Source: Bacillus sp. HNG (lineage in GTDB: Bacteria > Bacillota > Bacilli > Bacillales > Bacillaceae_L). Taken from it: a stretch of DNA of 64,000 bases. The translations under genes were made by a program, and so were the position numbers. Shown in pieces: positions 56,315-64,000 of the stretch. Each line of letters opens with the position of its first letter. Within the stretch, counting starts at the first letter, position 1. The notes beneath the pieces are model-generated. The model saw only the letters and a program-made list of their open reading frames with translations. It was not told the origin of the DNA and searched no databases. The stretch covers positions 124,001-188,000 of the forward strand of contig NZ_QUQV01000008.1 of NCBI RefSeq assembly GCF_003400205.1, read 5' to 3'.

Positions 56315-59300
56315 TTACATATCCTTTGCGTCTCTTCTGCGGATGATGCTGCGACGAAGTGCGACAGCACCTGCTGCTGCAGCACCGACAAGTCCGACCA
56401 TTGTGCCCGCAAATAACGTCTTATTCTCGTAAAACTTAACGAGTACGCTTTTTTCAACGATTTCGAATTCAACTGCTTCGTTATTTTCGTTCCCCGCTTC
56501 GTCAAAAGCTAACACTTCAACTTTGTATTTGTTGATATCAGAAAGTGTAACAGTAACCACTTTCGTACCGTCTACCTCTTTTACATCACCATTGAAGAGC
56601 TCTCCATTGATCATCACAGACTTAAGTGTGTCACTTGGATTATCAAGGCTGATGGAAAGAGTCACTGGGTCACGATATGTTTTGTTTTTCTTCACACCCT
56701 CGAAATTCACTTTCGGCGGTGTTTTATCAATAATAAACTCCACACTAAGCTGTTGAATATTACCTGCTTTATCCTTCACCTCGAAGAAGAGGACGTGCTT
56801 TCCTTCTTCCTCAATTGGATCGCCTAAGTTATAAGGCTGACCATTCAAGGTTAGGGAGATAATGTCATAAGCACTTAAGTCTTCAATCAACAACTCAGGA
56901 ATTAAAGTTTCATTAAAAAACTTGTTAGAAATCGGTTCTTTAAATCGAATAACTGGTGATGTTTTATCAATTGTAAATACGATGGTTCGCGTTGATACAT
57001 TGTTCGCTAGGTCAAAAATTTCCGCCTTTAATGTGTAGTCTCCCTCGTCACTTAATACCATACCGTTCACATATGGCCGACCATTTAATGTTACTTTTGA
57101 ACGGCTAGTATCAAGGTATCGGTCGGAATAAGTTACACTTGGTGATTGATTTTGATTAAAGAACCCATCAATTACACCTGTAATATTCAGAGTTGGCTTA
57201 GTTGTATCAAGAATAAAACTAATATCAATCGTTGATTCATTTCCTGCCTTATCTCGTGCAAGAACACTGAATTTATACGTCATTTCAAGTGAAGCGGTTG
57301 GAATTCGACCTGTCACATTAGAACCATTCATCGTTACTGAAACAATGGTGTCGTCAGCTTGATCAAGCGCAAATTCAGGTGTGAATACTTCATTAATATA
57401 TTCGCCATCCTTAATCACACGGCTTAGACCTTTAAACTTCGGTGTGATGACTGGTGGCGTTTTATCGATTGTAAAAGCAATCTGGTTGCTGAACTGGTTG
57501 CCCGCTTTATCAATTGCTTCAACATTGATGACATAGTCACCTTCCTGACTAAAATTATGGCTGAGACGTGCTGTCTGATTCGATACCGCAAATCCACCTG
57601 CATTATAGCCTCTACCATTACGTGTCACGGTAATACGGTTTACATCAAGGTTCACATCACGAATAGATACACTAACTGGCTTATCGACATTATAATGTGC
57701 TGCATTTTCAACACCAGTAATTTCGATTGTCGGCTTTGTTGTATCAATTGTAAATGTCTTGTTGGCAGCAATTGGACCGTTACCAGCTTTATCCTCTGCA
57801 CTAATCGCAATTGTGTACAAGCCATCATCATTAAAATTGTATCCTAGGCTTGATAGCTTGTTGTTGTTTTGCCATGTTCCAATGTTAAACACCTTGCCAT
57901 CCTTTGTTACGGAAAGCACAACATAATTAGTACCAAAATTCAATTCATCAACCGAAACTGTTACTCGCTTGCCAGTTGGATTAAATGATTGGTGGTCGAC
58001 ACCGTCAATTTTTACAACCGGATTGGTCTTGTCGATAATAAACGCAATTTCGTCATGTGTTGTTTTGTTGCCTGATTTGTCAGTAGCATTGAAGTTTAAG
58101 ACATAGCTACCTTCTTCTTTGAAAGTATGAGTTAAACTTGCTTTTGTTCTAGACTGTGCAGGTGCACCAACCTCATACGCCTTTCCATTCTTCATCACGC
58201 GTATTGATGTTTTGTCGATGTTTGCATCATTTACTTCAAATGAAACTTGTTTATCCACATTGTAATTCGTCATATGATCGACGCCTGTGATATTAAGAGC
58301 AGGATAACTTTCGTCAATTGTGAATTTCTTTTCCTGTGCGTCCGCAATGTTTCCTGCAGCATCCTTGGCAGATACCTTAATCACATAGTCGCCATCCTCG
58401 TTGAATGGAATCTCTATACTCGATTCAACACCTTGGTTTTTCCACTCATAAGGTTTATTGTTAACTGTGACTTCAACATGATTATTTTTAAAATTCAGCT
58501 CGTTCACCTTGATGGTAGCTGTTCGTTTTTTGTCATAATACTTTCCATCTTCTACGTTTTCGATTGAGATTTTCGGTTTTACGTTATCCACTGTGAATTT
58601 GTGTTTTTTCTCAACTGCTTTATTACCGGCAAAGTCTTCAGAGCGAACAATTACTTCATATTCACCGTCGTCTGGGAAGCTTTGCTTGAACTGATAACCT
58701 GTTGCTGTTTTGTTCCACTTTGCATCCTTAACAGGTTTGCCATTTACAAGTACTTCATTTTTCGTTTCATCAAAATGAAGGTCGTTGATATTTACAATTA
58801 ACTCATTGTTGCCTTGTACATAATCTTCATTGGCTATGCCACTAATATTAATTTCAGGTGGCGTATGATCAATAGTAAATGTAAGTTCTTTTGTGCTTTC
58901 AACCCCAAAGAAGTCTTTCGCTGTAACATTGACTGAATATATCCCTTCGTTCTGAAGGGTAATTGTTTTTTGCTGCGAAATCAGCCATATGACTTCTTCC
59001 ATCCAGTCGCCTGTTTCAATTTCTTCTTTTTCTCCTTCGTGCTCACGTATGACCGTAATTTCAGGAAGGAATGGTGTGTAATCCAGGACAGAAACCGTTA
59101 GATCTACAACTGGATTATTAAAATATGCTCCGTCTTTAATAGAATATTGAATTTCCGGACCGTTTTTATCGATTGTAAAACGTAGTGTCTCTGAGTTTGG
59201 ATTACCTGCTTTGTCCTTCGCCTCAACCTCTATTTTGTAAACCCCATCCTCTGTAAAGACATGCTCAGTACTTGCCGTTTGCCCATCTTTTGTTAGTGGA

Positions 59301-61264
59301 GCAATCTCATATGGGTTCCCATTCTGTGTAACCTTCACATTGGATTCAGCTAGATTTACATCATTGATTATAATGGTTACAGGTTGGTCCTCATTGTATC
59401 TCTCATGGTTTTCTACATTTTTAATCTCAATCTTCGGCTGGATTTTGTCAATTGTAAAACCAACTTTTTCCGCCAATGCTGCATTTCCTGCTTTATCGGT
59501 GGAAGTTAAAGTGATGATGTATTCACCATCGTCAGTAAATTTGTAACTAGCTTCTGCTGTGGTGTCTGATTTTCCTTTAAATTGAACATCTGCACTAAAA
59601 GCAAGGTCGCCAACCTCTTCAATCACTGCTTTTGTTTTGGTTAGATCAAGGTTTAGTTCATCAACTACTGTCATAACTACCTCTTGATCCGAATTATAGT
59701 ATCCTTTATCGGAAACATTTGAGATACTAAGGACTGGTGCTTTTTGGTCTATTGTAAAAGTGATTGGCGAAAAATTATCCTCGTTTAATGCCCTGTCAAC
59801 AGCTTTCACATCGACTTCGTAGACACCATCCTCTGAAATTTCTTGCTCTTTATATGCATCTTTTCCATTGACTTCAAGATATTTTTGACCATTTCTTTTT
59901 ACGAATAGGACTGATTCATCTTGATTCTCATTTTCATCTAAAACGCTAATTTTAAATTTCTGCGGCTCCTTATAAATGCTTCCATTTGTAACATCGGACA
60001 CCGACACAACAGGCTTTGTCTTATCGATTGTAAATTTGTAAGGTCCCATTTCGTATGGCGTATCTTGTTTTCTGTCGGTAAATTTCACTTTAACCTCATA
60101 GTAACCAGGGTCTGTTAGTTTTATGTGAGCCTTCTTCCAACCTTTTGAGAACTTCGGTGAATCTGCAGAAAGCTTTTCACCATTAATCTCGACTTCGAAG
60201 GTTTGCATTCTAATGTCGTTTTCAACATCAATTTCAACATCGTGATTATAAAAAGGAATGTCTCTTTTGTTTTTTATCTTGAACTCCGCAGCTCTTTTAT
60301 AAATAGAGAACTCCTTAACAGCAGATAATGACGAATTTCCCGCTTTATCTGTGGTAGTAACAGTAACTTTGTAGTCACCAGCTTGGGTAAAGGTTATTGT
60401 CCCTTTTCCTGATGTCCAATCAGGCATATTTTCAACAACATAGTCGTTGTCATCCTGTTTGACATCTACAATAACTTGACTTGCATCAAAGTTTTTGTCA
60501 TTAAATTCAACTTCTAATTGGGCATCTGCATATTCGATTAATTCGTTATCCGTAACACCGTTAAATGTTATTCCCGGTTTAGTCTTGTCTCTATCAATAT
60601 TGAATGTTGCCCTTGTTTCAGTAGGGATATTCCAATCATTTTCTGCAAAGTCAAGAGTGACAGGGATTTCCTTATCTTTTAAATCAGATGGAAGGGTTAC
60701 TACTACTTCATAAATACCATTGAATGGATCTCCCGTTTTATTCACCTGCACGGTTGCTTGATCCTGCTCCTCACCCACTGTTACTTTAAATGGTTGCTTA
60801 ACCTCAGGAGGAGTTACGGGTTCTTCAGGTGTTGGTTCTGTTCCTTCTGTTGGAGTAGTTACCGGTTCCTCTTGTGTTGGTTCTGTTCCTTCTGTTGGAG
60901 TAGCTACTGCTTCAGGAGTTTCTCCGTTTTCCGGATTAGGATTTTCAGGTTCGCCTGGATCCGGTTCAGGGTCTGTTCCTGGGTCAGGATCTGGTTTAGG
61001 TTCTAAAGACTTTAGGTAATTTTCATAATCCTCGGTTAAATTGACTGTAAATGTGAGTCTGTCTTGATTTGTTAACCATGTGGGACCACTTTCTTCTGAA
61101 ATGTCCCATTCGGTATCGTTAGAAAATGTTACGGTTCGCTTGATATCGCCTGCCGATAAAACATTTCCAGTGTACAATCCCGCCGACAACACCAACACAA
61201 TCACGATCGGGATCCAGAAGACCGATTTGTTTTTTCGGTAGCTTTTTGAGATCATTGCTATCAC
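56315..61264 (-). CDS. Giant surface protein with about 15 Ig-like domains
   Basis: 1649 residues. A signal/anchor segment (about 14-37) is followed by a ~60-residue domain, a Pro/Glu/Thr/Asp-rich linker (about 85-155) with a near-duplicate TPTEGTEPTQEEPVT, then a sandwich-like domain and about 15 Ig-like domains of 85-100 residues. Domain borders are marked by FTIDxTxPxIxIxGV, and each ends DGxYxIxVxAxDKAGN. The C-terminus has a membrane segment (about 1613-1638) and an Arg/Lys tail (RRSIIRRRDAKDM), but no LPXTG. It should be membrane-anchored with a long extracellular stalk. The GTG start overlaps the TGA of the upstream phospho-motif protein (GTGA), so production is coupled to it. Confidence 0.88.
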   Translation of the reverse strand: MIAMISKSYRKNKSVFWIPIVIVLVLSAGLYTGNVLSAGDIKRTVTFSNDTEWDISEESGPTWLTNQDRLTFTVNLTEDYENYLKSLEPKPDPDPGTDPEPDPGEPENPNPENGETPEAVATPTEGTEPTQEEPVTTPTEGTEPTPEEPVTPPEVKQPFKVTVGEEQDQATVQVNKTGDPFNGIYEVVVTLPSDLKDKEIPVTLDFAENDWNIPTETRATFNIDRDKTKPGITFNGVTDNELIEYADAQLEVEFNDKNFDASQVIVDVKQDDNDYVVENMPDWTSGKGTITFTQAGDYKVTVTTTDKAGNSSLSAVKEFSIYKRAAEFKIKNKRDIPFYNHDVEIDVENDIRMQTFEVEINGEKLSADSPKFSKGWKKAHIKLTDPGYYEVKVKFTDRKQDTPYEMGPYKFTIDKTKPVVSVSDVTNGSIYKEPQKFKISVLDENENQDESVLFVKRNGQKYLEVNGKDAYKEQEISEDGVYEVDVKAVDRALNEDNFSPITFTIDQKAPVLSISNVSDKGYYNSDQEVVMTVVDELNLDLTKTKAVIEEVGDLAFSADVQFKGKSDTTAEASYKFTDDGEYIITLTSTDKAGNAALAEKVGFTIDKIQPKIEIKNVENHERYNEDQPVTIIINDVNLAESNVKVTQNGNPYEIAPLTKDGQTASTEHVFTEDGVYKIEVEAKDKAGNPNSETLRFTIDKNGPEIQYSIKDGAYFNNPVVDLTVSVLDYTPFLPEITVIREHEGEKEEIETGDWMEEVIWLISQQKTITLQNEGIYSVNVTAKDFFGVESTKELTFTIDHTPPEINISGIANEDYVQGNNELIVNINDLHFDETKNEVLVNGKPVKDAKWNKTATGYQFKQSFPDDGEYEVIVRSEDFAGNKAVEKKHKFTVDNVKPKISIENVEDGKYYDKKRTATIKVNELNFKNNHVEVTVNNKPYEWKNQGVESSIEIPFNEDGDYVIKVSAKDAAGNIADAQEKKFTIDESYPALNITGVDHMTNYNVDKQVSFEVNDANIDKTSIRVMKNGKAYEVGAPAQSRTKASLTHTFKEEGSYVLNFNATDKSGNKTTHDEIAFIIDKTNPVVKIDGVDHQSFNPTGKRVTVSVDELNFGTNYVVLSVTKDGKVFNIGTWQNNNKLSSLGYNFNDDGLYTIAISAEDKAGNGPIAANKTFTIDTTKPTIEITGVENAAHYNVDKPVSVSIRDVNLDVNRITVTRNGRGYNAGGFAVSNQTARLSHNFSQEGDYVINVEAIDKAGNQFSNQIAFTIDKTPPVITPKFKGLSRVIKDGEYINEVFTPEFALDQADDTIVSVTMNGSNVTGRIPTASLEMTYKFSVLARDKAGNESTIDISFILDTTKPTLNITGVIDGFFNQNQSPSVTYSDRYLDTSRSKVTLNGRPYVNGMVLSDEGDYTLKAEIFDLANNVSTRTIVFTIDKTSPVIRFKEPISNKFFNETLIPELLIEDLSAYDIISLTLNGQPYNLGDPIEEEGKHVLFFEVKDKAGNIQQLSVEFIIDKTPPKVNFEGVKKNKTYRDPVTLSISLDNPSDTLKSVMINGELFNGDVKEVDGTKVVTVTLSDINKYKVEVLAFDEAGNENNEAVEFEIVEKSVLVKFYENKTLFAGTMVGLVGAAAAGAVALRRSIIRRRDAKDM

Positions 61265-61830
61265 TTTACTACGCTCCTTTGTTCAATCACTTTATTTGTA
61301 TGAATAATCATTACATCCACTTCGATTGCGAAATCGGATTCTTCCTCTGGTTCTGTGAGGATGGCTGTTTCGCCATCGCCTTCAAGGAGAATCGATGTTT
61401 CGTCCTCATCCACTAGCAATGTTGTCTCAACGTCATCCTGTAAAAGTGCCGTTTCGTCTGATAAAAGCGAGGTTTCCTCCAATAGCGACGTCTCCTCTGC
61501 TGAATGGCTTTCTGCCAGCAACGCCGTGGGTGCGATGTTTGTTTCTTCAAGTAAGGAGGTTGGCTCGAGCTCCTGGCTCATGAGGGCTGTGTCCTCTACC
61601 GATGCCGCAACTGGAACCTCCTTTTTCCGAAGCTTGATTTCACTTGTTGTTTTTTTCGTTTCTTGAGCTTCAAGGGACATGCGGTCGTTTTTCTTCTTTT
61701 TCTTAAATCGATTTCCTGTAATGTCCGCAAAAACTTGAGAGATTTGTAGTTTCATATAGACTATAATCGAGATGATGAGCGTAACTAACGCGCCCGCTAA
61801 TCCCCCATAAAACATGATTTGATATTCCAA
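61261..61830 (-). CDS. Membrane protein with nine tandem T-x-(L/I)-(L/M) putative phospho-threonine motifs
   Basis: 189 residues: one membrane segment (about 8-26), a Lys-rich stretch (43-47, positive-inside side, so the C-terminal part is cytoplasmic), then an acidic tail (about 78-165). The tail holds nine motifs with Thr at residues 81, 91, 102, 114, 120, 127, 136, 145 and 155, each followed by x-(L/I)-(L/M) and mostly preceded by Glu or Asp (for example EETSLLEETSLL). A hydrophobic residue at +3 from Thr is what many FHA domains prefer. A short C-terminal beta-like segment (FAIEVDVMIIHTNKVIEQRS) ends the protein. It lies between the Ser/Thr kinase gene (16-bp gap) and the giant surface protein (4-bp overlap). 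Likely a kinase substrate; no known family name. Confidence 0.85.
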   Translation of the reverse strand: MEYQIMFYGGLAGALVTLIISIIVYMKLQISQVFADITGNRFKKKKKNDRMSLEAQETKKTTSEIKLRKKEVPVAASVEDTALMSQELEPTSLLEETNIAPTALLAESHSAEETSLLEETSLLSDETALLQDDVETTLLVDEDETSILLEGDGETAILTEPEEESDFAIEVDVMIIHTNKVIEQRSVVK

Positions 61831-61846
61831 ACGAGAGCCCCCCTCC

Positions 61847-63790
61847 CTAACTTATATTTAAATTCGCCATGCGTCTGGCAAGCTTTTTGTAGGCTTCATT
61901 GTCTTTAGCACCTTCAAGTGCGCCTGCCTTATCAAAGACTTCCTTCGCCTTGCTATAGTTACGTTGATCCTCCAGTTTGCCTTGCTCAATATCAAGCAAC
62001 AGATTGCCAAGCTTTACATACGCGTTCAGGCTCTTCGGATATTCTTTAATGATTCCTTCAAATTGCTCGACTGCTTGGGAATGTTCACCCATCTCCTGAT
62101 AATTGACGCCGATATTGACCATAACCTCTTCCCTGTTCGGCACATTCAATTCGAGCAGTGTGTTGTAGTGCTCAATTGCCTGCTCGAAATCGTTACGAGC
62201 AGCAACCTTATCCTCCCCTGAATTTACACCGCGACTATAAAAAGCCTGTGCAAGCTTTTGCTCAAATTCAATCTCATATTTTAGTTGAAGCTGCTCGTCT
62301 GGAGCTAACTCGAGAACTCTCTGCGCTTTTTGCACGACTGTAATCGCCTTTGTATTGGCATCCGCGATTTGTCCCTTATACGAAATGTAAATATTCGCAA
62401 GTGAATTATAGTTATCTACCTTTTTGGCGTTGTTCGGGAGGTTGTCGTTATATGATTCAAACTCTAGGAGATTCGTAGAGAACTGGTCATAATCGATATT
62501 CATCCCGCCTAATGTTGTCGCTAGTGTAATATAATAGGACGCGTCCGGTATCTCTTTTTCATTCACCTGCTTAAAATATTTCAGCGCCACAGGGTAATCT
62601 CGTTTCCGGTCAAAATATGTCATCCCTAGTTTAAAAAGAACTTCACTATTTTTATGAATATTCCCGTATTCGTCATTCACATAGGACTCGATCTTTGAAA
62701 GGCCAGTGTCCACTTCATTTCGATTGATATACACATCGAGCAGGTTGTTATAGGCAGATGCACGTCCCTTGTCAACCTTGATTGCTTTTTCTAGCAACTT
62801 AATAGCCTCAGTATCATTACCCTCAATTAAAGCAATACTAGATTCATTGACCAGCCCCATGTAATCCTGGAATTGCTCATTTTTCATCCCTTGATAACCC
62901 AGTACAGATGTCGTTGAAAAACCAAGACACAAGACCGCTGGGATTAAAAAGAGATAGAGCCTCTTCAACATTTTTTTCCGGTAACCTGCAGTGAGCTTGT
63001 TGATGTTTTCGAGATCATATAGGAGCTCTTCACACGTTTGGTAACGATTTTCCGGTTCTGCTTGGGTGCATTTTAAAATGATATGTTCGAGCCCTTCTGG
63101 TAAAGTCGGATCCCACTGACGTATTGGTCGTACCTCATACGGCGGGTCTGCAAGACTTTTACCGGTGATAAGCTGGTAAAGCGTTAATCCTAAGCTATAA
63201 ATATCGGTTCGGGCATCGGTGCGTTTTCCAGAAAGTTGTTCGGGTGCTGCATAGGTTTTCGTACCGAGATTCGTCGTATCTGTCAGGCTTTCATCCTTAA
63301 ATTCCCGCGCAATCCCGAAGTCAATCAGCTTGATCTTTCCCTCCGGTGTAAGCATGATGTTATCCGGCTTCATATCGCGGTAGATAATCGGATGAGGCTT
63401 TCTCGTATGTAAATAATGAAGCACCTCAGCAAGCTGCTTCGCCCAGTTAATCACGAGCTTTGCGGATATCACTTTTTCCCGCTTCAGCTTTTGCTTGAGC
63501 GATTCACCTTCGACATAGTCCATCACGACATAAATGTCGCCCTCCGATTCGATGATGTCGTAAATCTTCGGAAGCGCGCCGTGATCGAGTTTTTTAAGCA
63601 TATTCGCCTCGACAACTAAGCTATTGATGAGAAGCTCGTTATTACTATTGTCGCGTTTGCGGATATCCTTGACGACGAGAGACTTGTTAAGCCGGTTGTC
63701 CATCGCCAAATAGACAATACTCATCCCACCGCGGCCTATTTCCTTCAATATTTCGTATCTATCATCTATAAAACTTCCGATTTTAATCAA
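61847..63790 (-). CDS. Membrane Ser/Thr protein kinase with extracellular TPR-like repeats
   Basis: 647 residues. Kinase domain about 12-270: glycine loop GRGGMSIVY (19-27), Lys41 in VVKDI, catalytic Asp139 in YRDMKPDN, Asp157 in DFG, activation loop with several Thr (LTDTTNLGTKTY) and AAPEQ. A membrane segment lies at about 278-299, and the rest (about 305-640) is helical with TPR-like repeats (for example AIKLLEKAIKVDKGRASAYN, AVEQFEGIIKEYPKSLNAYV), expected outside. PASTA domains of PrkC are absent. The upstream PP2C and downstream T-x-L-L protein suggest a local signalling unit. Confidence 0.93.
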   Translation of the reverse strand: MIKIGSFIDDRYEILKEIGRGGMSIVYLAMDNRLNKSLVVKDIRKRDNSNNELLINSLVVEANMLKKLDHGALPKIYDIIESEGDIYVVMDYVEGESLKQKLKREKVISAKLVINWAKQLAEVLHYLHTRKPHPIIYRDMKPDNIMLTPEGKIKLIDFGIAREFKDESLTDTTNLGTKTYAAPEQLSGKRTDARTDIYSLGLTLYQLITGKSLADPPYEVRPIRQWDPTLPEGLEHIILKCTQAEPENRYQTCEELLYDLENINKLTAGYRKKMLKRLYLFLIPAVLCLGFSTTSVLGYQGMKNEQFQDYMGLVNESSIALIEGNDTEAIKLLEKAIKVDKGRASAYNNLLDVYINRNEVDTGLSKIESYVNDEYGNIHKNSEVLFKLGMTYFDRKRDYPVALKYFKQVNEKEIPDASYYITLATTLGGMNIDYDQFSTNLLEFESYNDNLPNNAKKVDNYNSLANIYISYKGQIADANTKAITVVQKAQRVLELAPDEQLQLKYEIEFEQKLAQAFYSRGVNSGEDKVAARNDFEQAIEHYNTLLELNVPNREEVMVNIGVNYQEMGEHSQAVEQFEGIIKEYPKSLNAYVKLGNLLLDIEQGKLEDQRNYSKAKEVFDKAGALEGAKDNEAYKKLARRMANLNIS

Positions 63791-63837
63791 CGTAATTCCT
63801 CCAAAATTGAAAAGCTCTAAGTGCCATGTGTTGCCAC

Positions 63838-63885
63838 CATAGAAAAGACGCCACGAGGGGCTAGGCTGCTTGAGCTAGACACCGA
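63838..63885. repeat. Bacillus-type dispersed intergenic repeat, copy C (partial)
   Basis: Ends matching copies A and B: CACGAGGGGCTAGGC, then GAGCTAGACA. Only one end of the element is present. It lies in the gap between the kinase gene and the phosphatase gene. Confidence 0.6.
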
Positions 63886-63931
63886 ATACTGCATTCGAAG
63901 TCAAATCTTTTAAGCCTTGAAAACTAGTCCT

Positions 63932-64000
63932 TCACACAACATGGGCGAGAACGATAGAGATATTGTCTACCTCTTTTCGTTCTTTTACGGCATCCACTAG
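63932..64000 (-). CDS. PP2C-family protein phosphatase, C-terminal end only
   Basis: The last 22 codons of a minus-strand gene enter the window: LVDAVKERKEVDNISIVLAH and two more residues, then TGA at 63932. The DN-I-S/T-V-V/I-L pattern with a helix LVDAxxxR before it is the conserved end of PP2C (PPM) Ser/Thr phosphatases, whose last metal-binding Asp is in the DN pair. It lies directly upstream of the Ser/Thr kinase, the usual kinase/phosphatase pairing. The rest lies beyond the window. Confidence 0.8.
   Translation of the reverse strand, partial: LVDAVKERKEVDNISIVLAHVV

Noticed and set aside
60758-61006. Cys/Phe/Arg-rich plus-strand frame
   Set aside because: Shadow of the Pro/Glu/Thr linker of the giant protein on the other strand.

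Overview
The window looks like a chromosomal stretch from an endospore-forming, low-GC Gram-positive bacterium of the Bacillaceae (Bacillus sensu lato; genus not resolved). The signs are a ger-type germination receptor operon, a KatX-type catalase behind a sigma-F-like promoter, a Gly/Tyr/His-rich small protein behind a sigma-K-like promoter, two Bce-type antimicrobial-peptide modules, and the Bacillus subtilis gene order yvjA-cccB-ftsE-ftsX-ctpB-minJ. Nearly all genes lie on the minus strand. No rRNA, tRNA, CRISPR array, prophage or transposase gene was seen.

Layout: 0.1-10.2 kb is a galactoside-utilisation cluster transcribed right to left (solute-binding lipoprotein, two CUT1 permeases, LacZ, a GH63/MGH1-like glycosidase, an EamA permease, a LacI-type regulator), with a promoter whose -35 overlaps a cre/LacI-like operator. 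10.5-11.1 kb is a striking array of twelve 52-bp hairpin units. 11.2-15.3 kb is an mntABCD-type manganese/zinc ABC operon followed by a small ORF and a DtxR-family regulator with an atypical metal site; two DtxR-type operators sit in its promoter. 15.6-20.1 kb and 28.9-33.3 kb are two paralogous Bce-type modules (response regulator, kinase, ATPase, permease), each with a BceR-like box overlapping the kinase stop codon. 20.5-24.3 kb is gerABC. 24.4-28.6 kb holds a ZIP transporter, SLAP, YdhR, FMN reductase, DUF1801 and DUF1361 genes. 33.8-38.2 kb has a second FMN reductase, two ECF sigma-factor operons with likely autoregulatory promoters and the spore-coat-like gene. 38.4-49.9 kb is the division and secretion block (minJ, ctpB, ftsX, ftsE, cccB, yvjA), interrupted by a GNAT gene, katX, katA, a PerR-like gene and a 37-residue zinc-ribbon ORF.

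50.1-64.0 kb is the most unusual part. A 1580-residue secreted protein carries two lamin-tail-like domains and a calcineurin-like phosphoesterase. Next come two paralogous small membrane proteins, one frameshifted at a C6 tract. Then, in one transcription unit order, come the tail of a PP2C phosphatase (cut by the window end), a TPR-bearing Ser/Thr kinase, a membrane protein whose cytoplasmic tail carries nine (E/D/P)-T-x-(L/I)-(L/M) motifs, and a 1649-residue surface protein with about 15 Ig-like domains. I read this as a kinase/phosphatase-controlled phospho-threonine scaffold linked to a giant surface protein, and it is my best candidate for an undescribed system.

The window is also rich in intergenic repeats: arrays with periods of 52, 40, 20, 21 and 53 bp, plus several dispersed hairpin elements, some of which have altered gene ends.
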